A DNA stretch of 11,366 nucleotides from JACOTV01 sp964445135 (GTDB lineage Bacteria; Patescibacteriota; Microgenomatia; UBA1406; GWC2-37-13): NCBI GenBank assembly GCA_964445135.1, contig CAYUJW010000035.1, positions 1-11,366 on the forward strand. The letters run 5' to 3'. The translations under genes and the position numbers were made by a program. A model generated the notes under the pieces. That model was given only the letters and a program-made list of their open reading frames with translations, did no database searches and was not told where the DNA came from. Positions 1 through 6,317 of the stretch are shown here, piece after piece. Each line of letters opens with the position of its first letter. Position 1 is the stretch's first letter.

Positions 1-2
1 TC

Positions 3-51
3 CATATGTGATATATAGTATACCATACAGGGGCTCAATACTCCCTGTCAA
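3..51 (-). promoter_or_regulatory. Putative promoter reading out of the left edge
   Basis: Read on the minus strand, a perfect TTGACA (46-51) is followed after 18 bases by TATGGT (22-27). A second -10-like hexamer, TATACT, lies at 17-22 but would give a 23-base spacer. An ATG sits at 3-5 on the minus strand, preceded by the same bases (ATATCACATATG) that precede the SDR start at 883. This suggests a further leftward gene begins at the window edge, but only five of its bases are visible. The hexamer matches are seen; promoter activity is inferred. Confidence 0.35.
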
Positions 52-91
52 GCCCTGCCTAAGTGGCACATTTGTGCCGCGCAAACTGATG

Positions 92-883
92 TCAACTCGC
101 ACGTTTAATTTTGGATGATTGAAGACGTGCCATGATACGGCTTGTGATTGAAGTTGGGAATATTCGCGAGGCGGCAGCGAGAAGTTGATTGCTTGCCCCA
201 ACGACGACCACTCCTGCCCCATTCATCATTCCATCAAATCCAATGCGTGCCACTGTTTTTGCCTCGGCCATGTTTTGGTCTTTAAAAATTTCCAAATCTT
301 GCACGCTTGCTGTTTTGGCAAACCCGGTATTTGTTGGCCCTGGGCACAACGTGGTGACTGTCACGCCTGATGATTTTAACTCTTCGCGCAAACCTTCCGA
401 GAATGAGAGTACATACGCTTTACTCGCATAGTAGGTTGCCATGAAAGGCCCCGGATGAAATGCGGCAGTTGATGCGATATTTAAAATCTTCCCCCGTCCA
501 CGCTCTTTCATATCGCTCAAGAAGAAGTGAGTAAGTTGAGTGAGGGCGACTATGTTGAGTCGCAGCAGCTGCATGTGTGAGTCCATTGAGATTTCTTCAA
601 AACGACCAGCAGTTCCAACTCCGGCATTATTTACCAAGCAGTCGACAGTGAGCCCCAATTTCTCAACCGATTTAAAGACGAAGAGCGGACCTTGTTGATC
701 GCTTAAATCGACAGCAATTGGGTGAACTTGTGCATTTTTAGCTACAGATCGAAGCGTATCTACTGCGTCGCTGAGCCTCTTTTCATTTCGTGAAACTGCA
801 ATAACGGTGTGGCCTTTGGCCGCGGCCAGCTTGGCAATTTCAAATCCGATACCGTTTGAAGCACCGGTTACAAGAATATTCAT
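92..883 (-). CDS. Short-chain dehydrogenase/reductase (SDR), classical type
   Basis: This is a 263-residue NAD(P)-dependent oxidoreductase with a Rossmann fold, presumably cytosolic. The cofactor loop TGASNGIG is at residues 6-13, the acidic end of strand 4 (VDLSD) at about 58-62, NNAG at 85-88, the catalytic Ser at 138, YYASK with Tyr151/Lys155, and the PGPTNT segment after strand 6 at about 181-186. The length is typical of the classical family, and the overall look is of the DltE/YqjQ-like 'short-chain dehydrogenase' group. The substrate cannot be told from sequence. The frame stays open 33 residues further upstream, but that stretch is low-complexity heptamer repeat, and the Rossmann strand begins directly at the ATG at 883, so I start there. 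No Shine-Dalgarno precedes it. It is the last gene of the leftward run, about 127 bases after the VOC gene. Confidence 0.9.
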   Translation of the reverse strand: MNILVTGASNGIGFEIAKLAAAKGHTVIAVSRNEKRLSDAVDTLRSVAKNAQVHPIAVDLSDQQGPLFVFKSVEKLGLTVDCLVNNAGVGTAGRFEEISMDSHMQLLRLNIVALTQLTHFFLSDMKERGRGKILNIASTAAFHPGPFMATYYASKAYVLSFSEGLREELKSSGVTVTTLCPGPTNTGFAKTASVQDLEIFKDQNMAEAKTVARIGFDGMMNGAGVVVVGASNQLLAAASRIFPTSITSRIMARLQSSKIKRAS

Positions 884-1015
884 ATGTGATATGTGGTAAA
901 TGATAAAAAGGTAAGGAGTGAATGGCAAAATGGTAAATAGTAAATGGTTGTGCAATTGTCGCATTTGCCGACTATTTCCCAATAACTATTTACTGCTTAC
1001 TTCTCTCTGCTTATG
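881..1015. repeat. Two opposed arrays of degenerate heptamers between VOC and SDR genes
   Basis: On the minus strand, from 945 down to 881, the sequence breaks into units of 7 (twice 8) bases of the type ATTTACC/ATTTACT/ATTCACT, and the last unit, ACATATG, contains the SDR start codon. On the plus strand, from 963 to 1015, similar units (ATTTGCC, ATTTCCC, AATAACT, ATTTACT, GCTTACT, TCTCTCT, GCTTATG) run up to and over the stop codon of the VOC gene. The arms are related in inverted orientation, so an imperfect long hairpin is possible. Heptameric short tandem repeats are known from other bacteria such as heterocystous cyanobacteria. Any function here is unknown. Confidence 0.6.
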
Positions 1016-1418
1016 CTGTTTGCATGACGCAAAACGCATTGCCTTCTGTGTCTTGTGCATATGCAATCAATCCGCCTGCGGTCTGAATGCTGTCGGTTGT
1101 GACTTGGCCACCATACTCTTTGATGTGCGCTAATGTCTGGTGCATATTAGCAACATGCATGGTGCAAACGAATGCATTAATGGGGGCATGCTGCGGCGGT
1201 CGGTCGCCACCACGCTTGGACAATCCCCCATTGATCGTCTTTTCATTATGCCCGGTATAGATGATCCAATAATCTGGTGACGGTACCCCTTTGCTCTCTG
1301 CTTGAGGATCGGACCATTTCACGATATGCCATCCAAAAACTCCAACGTAAAACCCAACTGCTCGTTCAGGCTCGTCGGCCAATATTTCAAAGTGAACTAA
1401 TGGTGAAGGCTCGGTCAT
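1011..1418 (-). CDS. VOC-superfamily (glyoxalase/bleomycin-resistance fold) protein
   Basis: This is a 135-residue single VOC domain of two beta-alpha-beta-beta-beta modules. Module 1 starts with VHFEI (8-12), the ADEPERAVGFY helix (14-24) and VFGW (27-30). Module 2 runs from about residue 81 (AFVCTMHVAN) through a helix and EYGGQ to DTEGNAF (123-129). Likely metal-ligand positions are His9 and the Glu125 region, but assignment needs a model. Members include glyoxalase I, fosfomycin/bleomycin resistance proteins and many uncharacterised small enzymes; the closest style is the 'VOC family protein' with FGW/KW and a GG-rich middle. The substrate is unknown. It lies 21 bases after tmk, probably in the same transcript. 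No clear Shine-Dalgarno precedes the ATG. The stop codon lies inside the heptamer repeat array. Confidence 0.85.
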   Translation of the reverse strand: MTEPSPLVHFEILADEPERAVGFYVGVFGWHIVKWSDPQAESKGVPSPDYWIIYTGHNEKTINGGLSKRGGDRPPQHAPINAFVCTMHVANMHQTLAHIKEYGGQVTTDSIQTAGGLIAYAQDTEGNAFCVMQTA

Positions 1419-1439
1419 GACAGTAACAGTATCCCAAAA

Positions 1440-2156
1440 TTAGCCATTTTTAGCAAGGCTGCTTGCCGCAAGCGCTTCTTTGATAAGCGCGTGGATTTCT
1501 TGAGGGGTTTTTAGTTCGCCCTCATCGCGATGGCATTCTATGATGTGCCAATGATCGGATGATGTGGCAAGCTGAAGGTAGAGTGCGTATGTGGCTTGTT
1601 GATGAAGCAAATCTTGCTCGAGCATATCTTGTTCCCCGCCTCGTGCGGCACGCAGTTTTGTGGCTGTTTGAGGCGTGGTGTCCAAAAGAAGCACTATTGA
1701 TTCACGAGCCACCGCTAATTGTTCATATTCCAATTCTTCATTCCAGGCAATAAATTGTGTTTGTTCAGCAGGTGTGCGAAAGCGCCCGCCTTGGTGGGCA
1801 AGGTTTGATGATACATAGCGATCAGTCACCATGATTGTTCCCGCCTCACGCGCTTTTTGAATGTCGCGCGCCGCATGCATTCGATCAAGCGCATAGGTGA
1901 TGGAGCAAAGATATGGTGAGGTGTTCTCCATATCACCAAATTCCCCCGCCAAAAACCGCGCAATTGTACGGCCAAAAAACGTATCATATCGGGGAAAATG
2001 CAGATATGCCGCCTGCGTGTTTGGAAGCGACTGAAAATGGTCAACCAATAGCTTCGCTTGTGTCGTTTTTCCCGCCCCATCTATCCCATCAATGACAATA
2101 AGTGGTGCCGAGTGTTTATTATTGTGCATAGGTATTTTTTGCTTCTCGCGCTGCAT
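1440..2156 (-). CDS. tmk: Thymidylate kinase (dTMP kinase)
   Basis: This enzyme phosphorylates dTMP to dTDP using ATP, an essential step of dTTP synthesis in the cytosol. It is 238 residues long. The P-loop GIDGAGKTT is at 24-32, the substrate-side HFPRYDTFFG at 53-62, DRY at 112-114, and a LID-like basic/acidic segment (RAARGGEQ) at 169-176. The FPRY and FLAGEFGD segments are the variant seen in many CPR thymidylate kinases rather than the E. coli form. The ATG at 2156 has a strong GGAGG nine bases upstream, which decides this start and makes the gene overlap the preceding one by 38 bases. An inner ATG at 2129 (229 residues, 11-base overlap) gives a more usual N-terminus but has only a weak site. 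The overlap suggests translational coupling. Confidence 0.93.
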   Translation of the reverse strand: MQREKQKIPMHNNKHSAPLIVIDGIDGAGKTTQAKLLVDHFQSLPNTQAAYLHFPRYDTFFGRTIARFLAGEFGDMENTSPYLCSITYALDRMHAARDIQKAREAGTIMVTDRYVSSNLAHQGGRFRTPAEQTQFIAWNEELEYEQLAVARESIVLLLDTTPQTATKLRAARGGEQDMLEQDLLHQQATYALYLQLATSSDHWHIIECHRDEGELKTPQEIHALIKEALAASSLAKNG

Positions 2157-3258
2157 TCATCCAATCCTCCCCCATCTGAGGCGAGCCAATATTGATAAAC
2201 GATGAGTCATCAGTATAGAGCCAAACGTATTTGTCCGCTTGGCGAAGTGCATGAGTTAGAGTGGTCTGATAAATTGCGGGACTCATGGTCCCACCGCGTG
2301 GATCTCCTTTGTTATAAATGCCGTATGAAACACTGATGTCACGCTTCCAAATAGGACGAAGCGCCGCTGGAATAAATGCCGAGTTTGTCTCATCCGATGC
2401 AATTCCGTTTCTTTGCCAATTGTAGGCGATCGAAAAGTCAGAGGCAGACCGCAATCCATACATTTCACCTCCATCAATGACCGTCGCGGTTGAGCCTTTT
2501 CCTTCCATAAGTCCGGCAAAAAATGGCCCTTTCAGTTCGTTGCTGCTGGACACAAAGTTGTATGTCGGATCAGGGGATGCGGGTTCAGATATGTATGGTC
2601 CGTGCAGTACGATGAAGTCGACAGTGGGAAACTCAGAAGCAACTGCTTCCATTACCTGACGACCACGTAGGCGCGTCTGGTCTTGGTACTGTTTGAGCGT
2701 TTTGTCCTTGTATGTTGATTGCTCTGGCCAGTTTCCCCAATATTCAAAGTATTCTTCATTGTCAAACATGATGCCTGTTAATCCGGTGTCGCGGGCAGCG
2801 CGCGCTAAGTTCTTCCAATTTTGAATAGCTCCTGTCCAATCATCAAACACATCAGCCGGTCGATTATTAAACACGAGCGCGAAATTATACTTGATGTTAG
2901 TTGTGGGGAGGTTTTTCACGGGCGACAACGCGTTTAAATATGCATCGTATGAAGTGACATTATTTTTCATCACTTGTGCGGAGCCAGGGAAAATCACGGC
3001 TACTCCATCAAGAAATTCACGATTGCTACTGAGCCATGCAATATTATCCCGCACATAAGCTGGGCTCATGGCTGCGCCGCCTGGCCAGTTGTGCAGTATC
3101 AATCGTTTTGCCGCCGCTGGTTGTTGTGTGGGCATGGCCGATGGGGCGCCTGCTGTTGGAACTGGCGTTGGCTGTGATTGTGTATATACCTGTCTCCATA
3201 CCTCAAAATCTGCAAGGCTTACTTGACCATCACCATTTGCATCGCCTAATTTAAATGT
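2119..3258 (-). CDS. Dockerin-containing extracellular protein with TIM-barrel-like catalytic domain (N-terminus lost in gap)
   Basis: This is the C-terminal 379 residues of a protein whose start lies in the assembly gap. Counting from the gap, residues 5-25 form a dockerin-type calcium loop (GDANGDGQVSLADF, Asp/Asn/Asp/Gly in EF-hand positions). Residues 26-50 are a Pro/Thr/Ala-rich linker. Residues 51-379 form a globular domain beginning RLILHNWPGG. This domain alternates hydrophobic strands and helices like a glycoside-hydrolase barrel and has a striking GIMFDNEEY at 162-170, whose acidic residues on a strand end are candidate catalytic groups. Dockerins bind cohesins or act as folding modules in secreted proteins. 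Only one dockerin repeat is visible; a partner repeat and the signal peptide may be missing. I cannot name the glycosidase family. It overlaps tmk by 38 bases. Fusion to the upstream ATPase is an artefact of reading through the Ns. Confidence 0.72.
   Translation of the reverse strand, partial: TFKLGDANGDGQVSLADFEVWRQVYTQSQPTPVPTAGAPSAMPTQQPAAAKRLILHNWPGGAAMSPAYVRDNIAWLSSNREFLDGVAVIFPGSAQVMKNNVTSYDAYLNALSPVKNLPTTNIKYNFALVFNNRPADVFDDWTGAIQNWKNLARAARDTGLTGIMFDNEEYFEYWGNWPEQSTYKDKTLKQYQDQTRLRGRQVMEAVASEFPTVDFIVLHGPYISEPASPDPTYNFVSSSNELKGPFFAGLMEGKGSTATVIDGGEMYGLRSASDFSIAYNWQRNGIASDETNSAFIPAALRPIWKRDISVSYGIYNKGDPRGGTMSPAIYQTTLTHALRQADKYVWLYTDDSSFINIGSPQMGEDWMNAAREAKNTYAQ
2166..2170 (-). promoter_or_regulatory. 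Shine-Dalgarno site for tmk
   Basis: GGAGG (within GGGGGAGG) on the minus strand lies 9 bases before the ATG at 2156 and matches the CCTCC at the 3' end of the 16S gene at the right edge. It lies inside the coding sequence of the preceding dockerin protein. It is the only convincing Shine-Dalgarno I see before any start in the window. Confidence 0.6.
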
Positions 3259-3358
3259 NNNNNNNNNNNNNNNNNNNNNNNNNNNNNNNNNNNNNNNNNN
3301 NNNNNNNNNNNNNNNNNNNNNNNNNNNNNNNNNNNNNNNNNNNNNNNNNNNNNNNNNN
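3259..3358. other. Assembly gap of 100 Ns
   Basis: Exactly 100 N characters, the usual placeholder for a scaffold gap of unknown true length. It interrupts the Clp-like ATPase just before its second Walker B and removes the start of the dockerin protein. The missing sequence must hold at least the rest of the AAA+ D2 domain, a stop, a start and a signal peptide, so its real length is probably well above 100 bases. Confidence 0.98.
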
Positions 3359-5037
3359 CCGTATGGGTTGTCACGTATGGCGCTTGTCAGGAGTCCTGGC
3401 TGGTTGCTCTCTGCCTCGCCAATTAAATGTGCGATATCTTGCTTTGTCTGAAATGCAGACATGTCAAAGCGGATCATTGCTTTTTCGCTTTGAAAAAAAA
3501 GTTCGGCCAATGCTTTTGCTGTTTCGGTTTTCCCCGTACCTGTTGGACCTAAAAAGAGAAATGAAGCGAGGGGTTTTTTGCGCCTCCCAAGTTGCACATA
3601 TGAGCTGCGAAGCACCGCTGCCAACTGGTGGATAGCGTCATTTTGTGCAATGATGCGCGTTGCTAATGAAGCTTCAATATTCATCAGTTTTGACTTGAGG
3701 TTGCTGTCCAATGTTGTCGGAGCATGCGTCTTTTCGGTGACGACCAAATCAACAATCTCGGGTGTCGCAACCGTATGGGCGTTCTCAACAGTGTATGCGC
3801 AGACTGAATCCAGCAATTGAATGGCTTTTTCTGGAAACGGTACATTTGCAATATAAAACTCACTTCGTTCTATGATCATTTTGAGAGTTTCATATGGAAT
3901 GGCGATTTTGTAGCGCGACTCAAATACGGGGGTTGTGGATTCCAACACTTCCAACGACTCTTCATTCGTCAGCTCTTTAACATCGATGCGGGTAAACATA
4001 CTGTTGAGTCGTTCATTTGGATAAATAAACTGTTCATAGAGATATGGTGAGGTTGTTCCGATAATCTGCAATGTTGTCCTATCTGCGTATTTTTCCAGAG
4101 GAAGCGTAAGGTCGATGGTATTGCTGCTTGTGTGCACATATCGGTCAAAATTCTCAATAACCAAGATGACGCTTTTTGCTCGATGGGCTTCGATAAGCAG
4201 CTCTTCAAAAAATTCCTCGCGCTGTTTTTGTTCGCTAAATTCAGATGCAATGCGCTCCATGTTTACTTTCATGACGCGTTTGTAGTTGAGCAGTGAGTTT
4301 GTGTGACCTTCATACACGCGCCTTGCAAATGCGTCAATAATCGCATCCTTTCCAACTCCTGCTTCTGCGACCAAAATTGCGTTTGCCTCTTCGCTGCGCG
4401 AGAGGAGCGTTTGAAGTTGTTTAAGTTCTGCTTTCCTCCCCACAATATCACGATGACTATAGAGATATGATGGATTGCTTAATATCTCACCGTACTTATC
4501 TAATATCGGGGTGTATCCCATCGTCCAGTCTCGCGCTAGGGGTGGAACGGCAAGTAGTGATCGGAGTTTCCACCATTTTGGTCGATACACATATTCTGTA
4601 TAGACTCGCTCAAACCACGCCGCAACATGCTCTTGGTTTTGGGGGTTTAGCATGTGCGACTGAATAAAGTGTGCACGAAGTCGCGCTTTTTTCTCTATCT
4701 CAGGTTCGCGCATTGCTTGCAAGGTGAGCCATAATGGAAATGTAAGTAAAAATCCAAGTGTTAAGAATGTGGCGGCAGGAAGATATAAAAGCATCACGAT
4801 GGCAAACGTCATAAGAATGCTTGATCGAAGGAAAAACCCAATAAATCGAGATATCAGATTAAACAACGCATGATTAAACCATACATCAAGTGAAAAGCCG
4901 GCTGAATGCGCATCGTCTGATATATTTTTCCAAGGCGAAAATAATGACCGTAGGAGTGGGATTACCGAGAAATAGTGGGGTAAAAATACCAACACGTTAA
5001 ATACCGCTTCAAAGTAGTTGGCCATGACATTACCCAT
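3359..5037 (-). CDS. Membrane-anchored Clp-like double AAA+ ATPase (C-terminus lost in gap)
   Basis: 559 residues are visible. The N-terminus replaces the usual Clp N-domain with hydrophobic segments at about 10-30 and 55-70 and a long one at 72-107, predicting attachment to the cytoplasmic membrane. D1 follows IVGRKAELKQL (198-208), with Walker A AEAGVGKD at 224-231, a Walker B with an unusual Asn (VILVIENFD, 290-298), a possible arginine-finger stretch at 342-352 and FPEKAIQLLD at 401-410. D2 has Walker A GPTGTGKT at 497-504, the pore-side MIRFDMSAF at 521-529, and breaks at AIRDNPY (553-559), just before Walker B. This matches ClpA/B/C order. Such proteins unfold or remodel other proteins with ATP; the partner protease, if any, is unknown. 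In D1, Asp replaces the Thr/Ser after the P-loop Lys and Walker B lacks Asp-Glu, so D1 hydrolysis may be weak. Confidence 0.85.
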
Positions 5038-5043
5038 ACTTTG

Positions 5044-5049
5044 ATTATA
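5044..5049 (-). promoter_or_regulatory. Consensus -10 placed for a leaderless Clp-like mRNA
   Basis: On the minus strand TATAAT ends six bases before the ATG at 5037, so transcription would start at or next to the A of the start codon. There is no Shine-Dalgarno and no good -35 at 16-18 bases. This supports 5037, rather than the ATG at 5025, as the true start, and implies a leaderless transcript within the maf-tmk gene run. Confidence 0.55.
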
Positions 5050-5073
5050 GCGGGCAATCTCAAAAATATGCGC

Positions 5074-5631
5074 TCAAGATTGAAGCATTTCGTGGAGTGT
5101 GCAAAGCGGTAGTCCCATCACATTGTAATAGTCCCCTTCTATCTTTTTTACAAACACAGCGGCGGGCCCCTGTATGCCGTATGCGCCCGCTTTGTCATAG
5201 GGCTTCTCGCACTCAATATACGTGTCAATCTCTTTCTCACTCATCGCTCGAAACCACACATACGTTGTGACTACTTCGGTTTTTGTTTCTTCACCGATTA
5301 TGACTGTGACACCGGTATGCACAATATGACGTTGGCCAGCCAAGGTTTGAAGCATGTGGAGAGCATCTCTTTTATCTTTTGGCTTTCCAAAGACTTGCGC
5401 AGTTGCGGCCACAACAACACTGTCTGCAGCAATAATTGTGCGCCCAGGATGTAGCGCACTGACTGCTTGTGCTTTTTCCAAACTCATGCGAGCCGCAAAT
5501 GCCTCTGGCTCTTCTTTTGGGTTCATCACCTCATTAATATTTGCAGGAATCACCTCGTGTGCTAATCCGATCATATGAAGCAAATGTGTCCGTGTGGGAC
5601 TTTGTGAAGCGAGAATGATCGGCTGCTGCAT
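5074..5631 (-). CDS. maf: Maf-family nucleotide pyrophosphatase (dTTP/UTP type)
   Basis: The enzyme hydrolyses non-canonical or pyrimidine nucleoside triphosphates to monophosphate plus pyrophosphate, a house-cleaning function in the cytosol; homologues are linked to septum formation. All family motifs are present in 185 residues: LASQSPTR (7-14), Glu34, Lys53, AADSVV with the likely catalytic Asp70, FGKPKD (81-86), HTGVTV (105-110), DKAGAYGIQG (146-155) and EGDYYNVMGLPL (165-176). The last two are typical of the YhdE/MafA dTTP/UTP subfamily. The usual Thr in A-D-T-V-V is Ser here, a common variation. The length is standard. It follows the tRNA cluster in the same direction and precedes the Clp-like gene by 36 bases. 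No Shine-Dalgarno is visible before the ATG. Confidence 0.95.
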   Translation of the reverse strand: MQQPIILASQSPTRTHLLHMIGLAHEVIPANINEVMNPKEEPEAFAARMSLEKAQAVSALHPGRTIIAADSVVVAATAQVFGKPKDKRDALHMLQTLAGQRHIVHTGVTVIIGEETKTEVVTTYVWFRAMSEKEIDTYIECEKPYDKAGAYGIQGPAAVFVKKIEGDYYNVMGLPLCTLHEMLQS

Positions 5632-5727
5632 GTGTCTATGGCGTTTGATTGAATGGGATGAAGTGTGTGGCTTACGGTGTGGGCATGTCGTTCCGGTTTA
5701 TCTATTGGACTTGCCCAATGTATGCCT

Positions 5728-5769
5728 TGTGGCCGAATCAGGGACTCGAACTCGCCTGAGCTGTCGGAC
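5728..5769 (-). pseudogene. Degenerate 3' half of a tRNA (tRNA-Val-like)
   Basis: Downstream of the intact tRNA-Val, the minus strand carries CCGAC, a short variable-loop-like stretch, GTTCGAGTCC (T-loop consensus) and CGGCCACAA, which aligns with the 3' half of tRNA-Val. The T stem cannot pair properly, there is about one extra base, and the end is CAA, not CCA. Its TTCGGCC can pair over five bases with the 5' half at 5913-5919. I call it a decayed half gene; it could also be part of a split precursor. Confidence 0.5.
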
Positions 5770-5782
5770 CCGCCTGCTGCGC

Positions 5783-5858
5783 TGGTGGTCGTAACAGGAC
5801 TCGAACCTGTGACCTTCCGGATGTAAACCGGGCGCTCTACCAACTGAGCTATACGACC
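5783..5858 (-). tRNA. tRNA-Val (anticodon UAC)
   Basis: This is a full 76-base cloverleaf including encoded CCA. The acceptor stem GGTCGTA/TACGACC is fully paired. The D arm is GCTC...GAGC, and the anticodon loop TTTACAT gives anticodon TAC (reads GUA and related Val codons). The anticodon stem has four pairs plus a C-A mismatch at its outer end. The variable loop has 5 bases, and the T arm is ACAGG TTCGAGT CCTGT. It is flanked upstream by a 5' tRNA half and downstream by a 3' tRNA half. Confidence 0.95.
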
Positions 5859-5881
5859 TTCTCCGACCGCACTGCGGGCAG

Positions 5882-5919
5882 GTGTAAACCGAATGCTCTA
5901 CCAACTGAGCTAAGCGGCC
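5882..5919 (-). pseudogene. 5' half of a second tRNA-Val-like gene
   Basis: The minus strand reads GGCCGCTTA, the D arm GCTCAGTTGGTAGAGC, then TTCGG and an anticodon-loop TTTACAC. The D arm and TTTACA are identical to those of the adjacent intact tRNA-Val. The expected anticodon 3' strand, T arm and acceptor 3' strand do not follow; instead there is a short GC-rich hairpin (CCGC-AGT-GCGG) and then the intact tRNA. It ends in the anticodon loop, where tRNA introns and breakpoints are usual. Confidence 0.7.
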
Positions 5920-5933
5920 GATGGTGATGATTC

Positions 5934-5992
5934 TTCAACTCCAGCGCAGATCTCGTGCTTATTGGTGCCGCGCCCTGCGACGAGAAGTTGAA
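5934..5992. other. Inverted-repeat cluster with pseudoknot potential between tRNA genes
   Basis: TTCAACT (5934-5940) pairs with AGTTGAA (5986-5992), and TCTCGT (5951-5956) pairs with ACGAGA (5980-5985). The two right-hand strands abut, so the stems could stack. CGCAG (5945-5949) can also pair with CTGCG (5975-5979), crossing the second stem. The cluster lies in the 125-base space between tRNA-Ile and the tRNA half and would be transcribed with them. There is no reading frame or recognised RNA family here. All pairings are read directly; a function is not known. Confidence 0.35.
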
Positions 5993-6043
5993 TTTGGACT
6001 ATTCTTGACGCGTAAAGTACCGATTCGCCACGCGGGGCATATA

Positions 6044-6118
6044 TGGTGGGTCAGGATGGAATCGAACCATCGACCCTCGTCTTATCAGGACGATGCTCTA
6101 CCACTGAGCCACTGACCC
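6044..6118 (-). tRNA. tRNA-Ile (anticodon GAU)
   Basis: A complete 75-base cloverleaf with encoded CCA. The acceptor is GGGTCAG/CTGACCC (7 pairs), the D arm GCTC AGTGGTA GAGC, and the anticodon stem TCGTC/GACGA with loop CTGATAA, anticodon GAT. The variable loop is GGGTC and the T arm GATGG TTCGATT CCATC. It is the first gene behind the promoter at 6139-6167, with about 14 bases of leader. Confidence 0.97.
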
Positions 6119-6138
6119 TACCCATATTTCCTGCACTC

Positions 6139-6167
6139 ATTATACCCGACTGCTTGCGAAAAACCAA
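6139..6167 (-). promoter_or_regulatory. Promoter of the tRNA-Ile/tRNA-Val (and possibly maf) transcript
   Basis: On the minus strand TTGGTT (6162-6167) and a perfect TATAAT (6139-6144) are separated by exactly 17 bases, with GGG just before the -10. The start would fall near 6132, about 14 bases before tRNA-Ile. It is the best sigma-70-type promoter in the window and is divergent from the one at 6208-6237. Confidence 0.75.
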
Positions 6168-6207
6168 TGTGAAACCACGCCTACCGTCTTTTAGACTTTT
6201 ATCATCA

Positions 6208-6237
6208 TTGCAAATTTAGCGCCTCAGTGAGTACTAT
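6208..6237 (+). promoter_or_regulatory. Putative promoter for the PRC/MgtE-N/CBS and NRAMP gene pair
   Basis: TTGCAA (6208-6213), an 18-base spacer and TACTAT (6232-6237). Transcription would begin near 6245 and leave a leader of about 70 bases before the ATG at 6318, containing a small GGCG-ATG-CGCC hairpin (6272-6282). Too short for a known Mg2+ M-box leader. Promoter assignment is by hexamer similarity only. Confidence 0.45.
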
Positions 6238-6317
6238 ATAGGAGTAGAATACACACATGTTATACGCACGAGGCGATGCGCCATGAGCGTCCCCGGGTGT
6301 TTTACATCCTATGTCAC

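Noticed and set aside
65..78. Perfect palindrome GGCACATTTGTGCC downstream of the SDR gene as a terminator
   Set aside because: Six-pair stem with a two-base loop and no T tract on either side; could be a protein site but nothing supports it.
884..982. 33-residue N-terminal extension of the SDR protein
   Set aside because: It is the translation of heptamer repeats; the Rossmann fold starts exactly at the ATG at 883.
5571..6115. Several short open frames across the tRNA cluster on both strands
   Set aside because: They overlap tRNA genes and halves, have no recognisable domains, and are by-products of structured RNA sequence.
6276..6317. Upstream ATG of the PRC/MgtE-N/CBS protein
   Set aside because: The 14 extra residues do not fit the PRC domain, and the ATG lies in a small hairpin loop of the leader; the ATG at 6318 fits the domain start.
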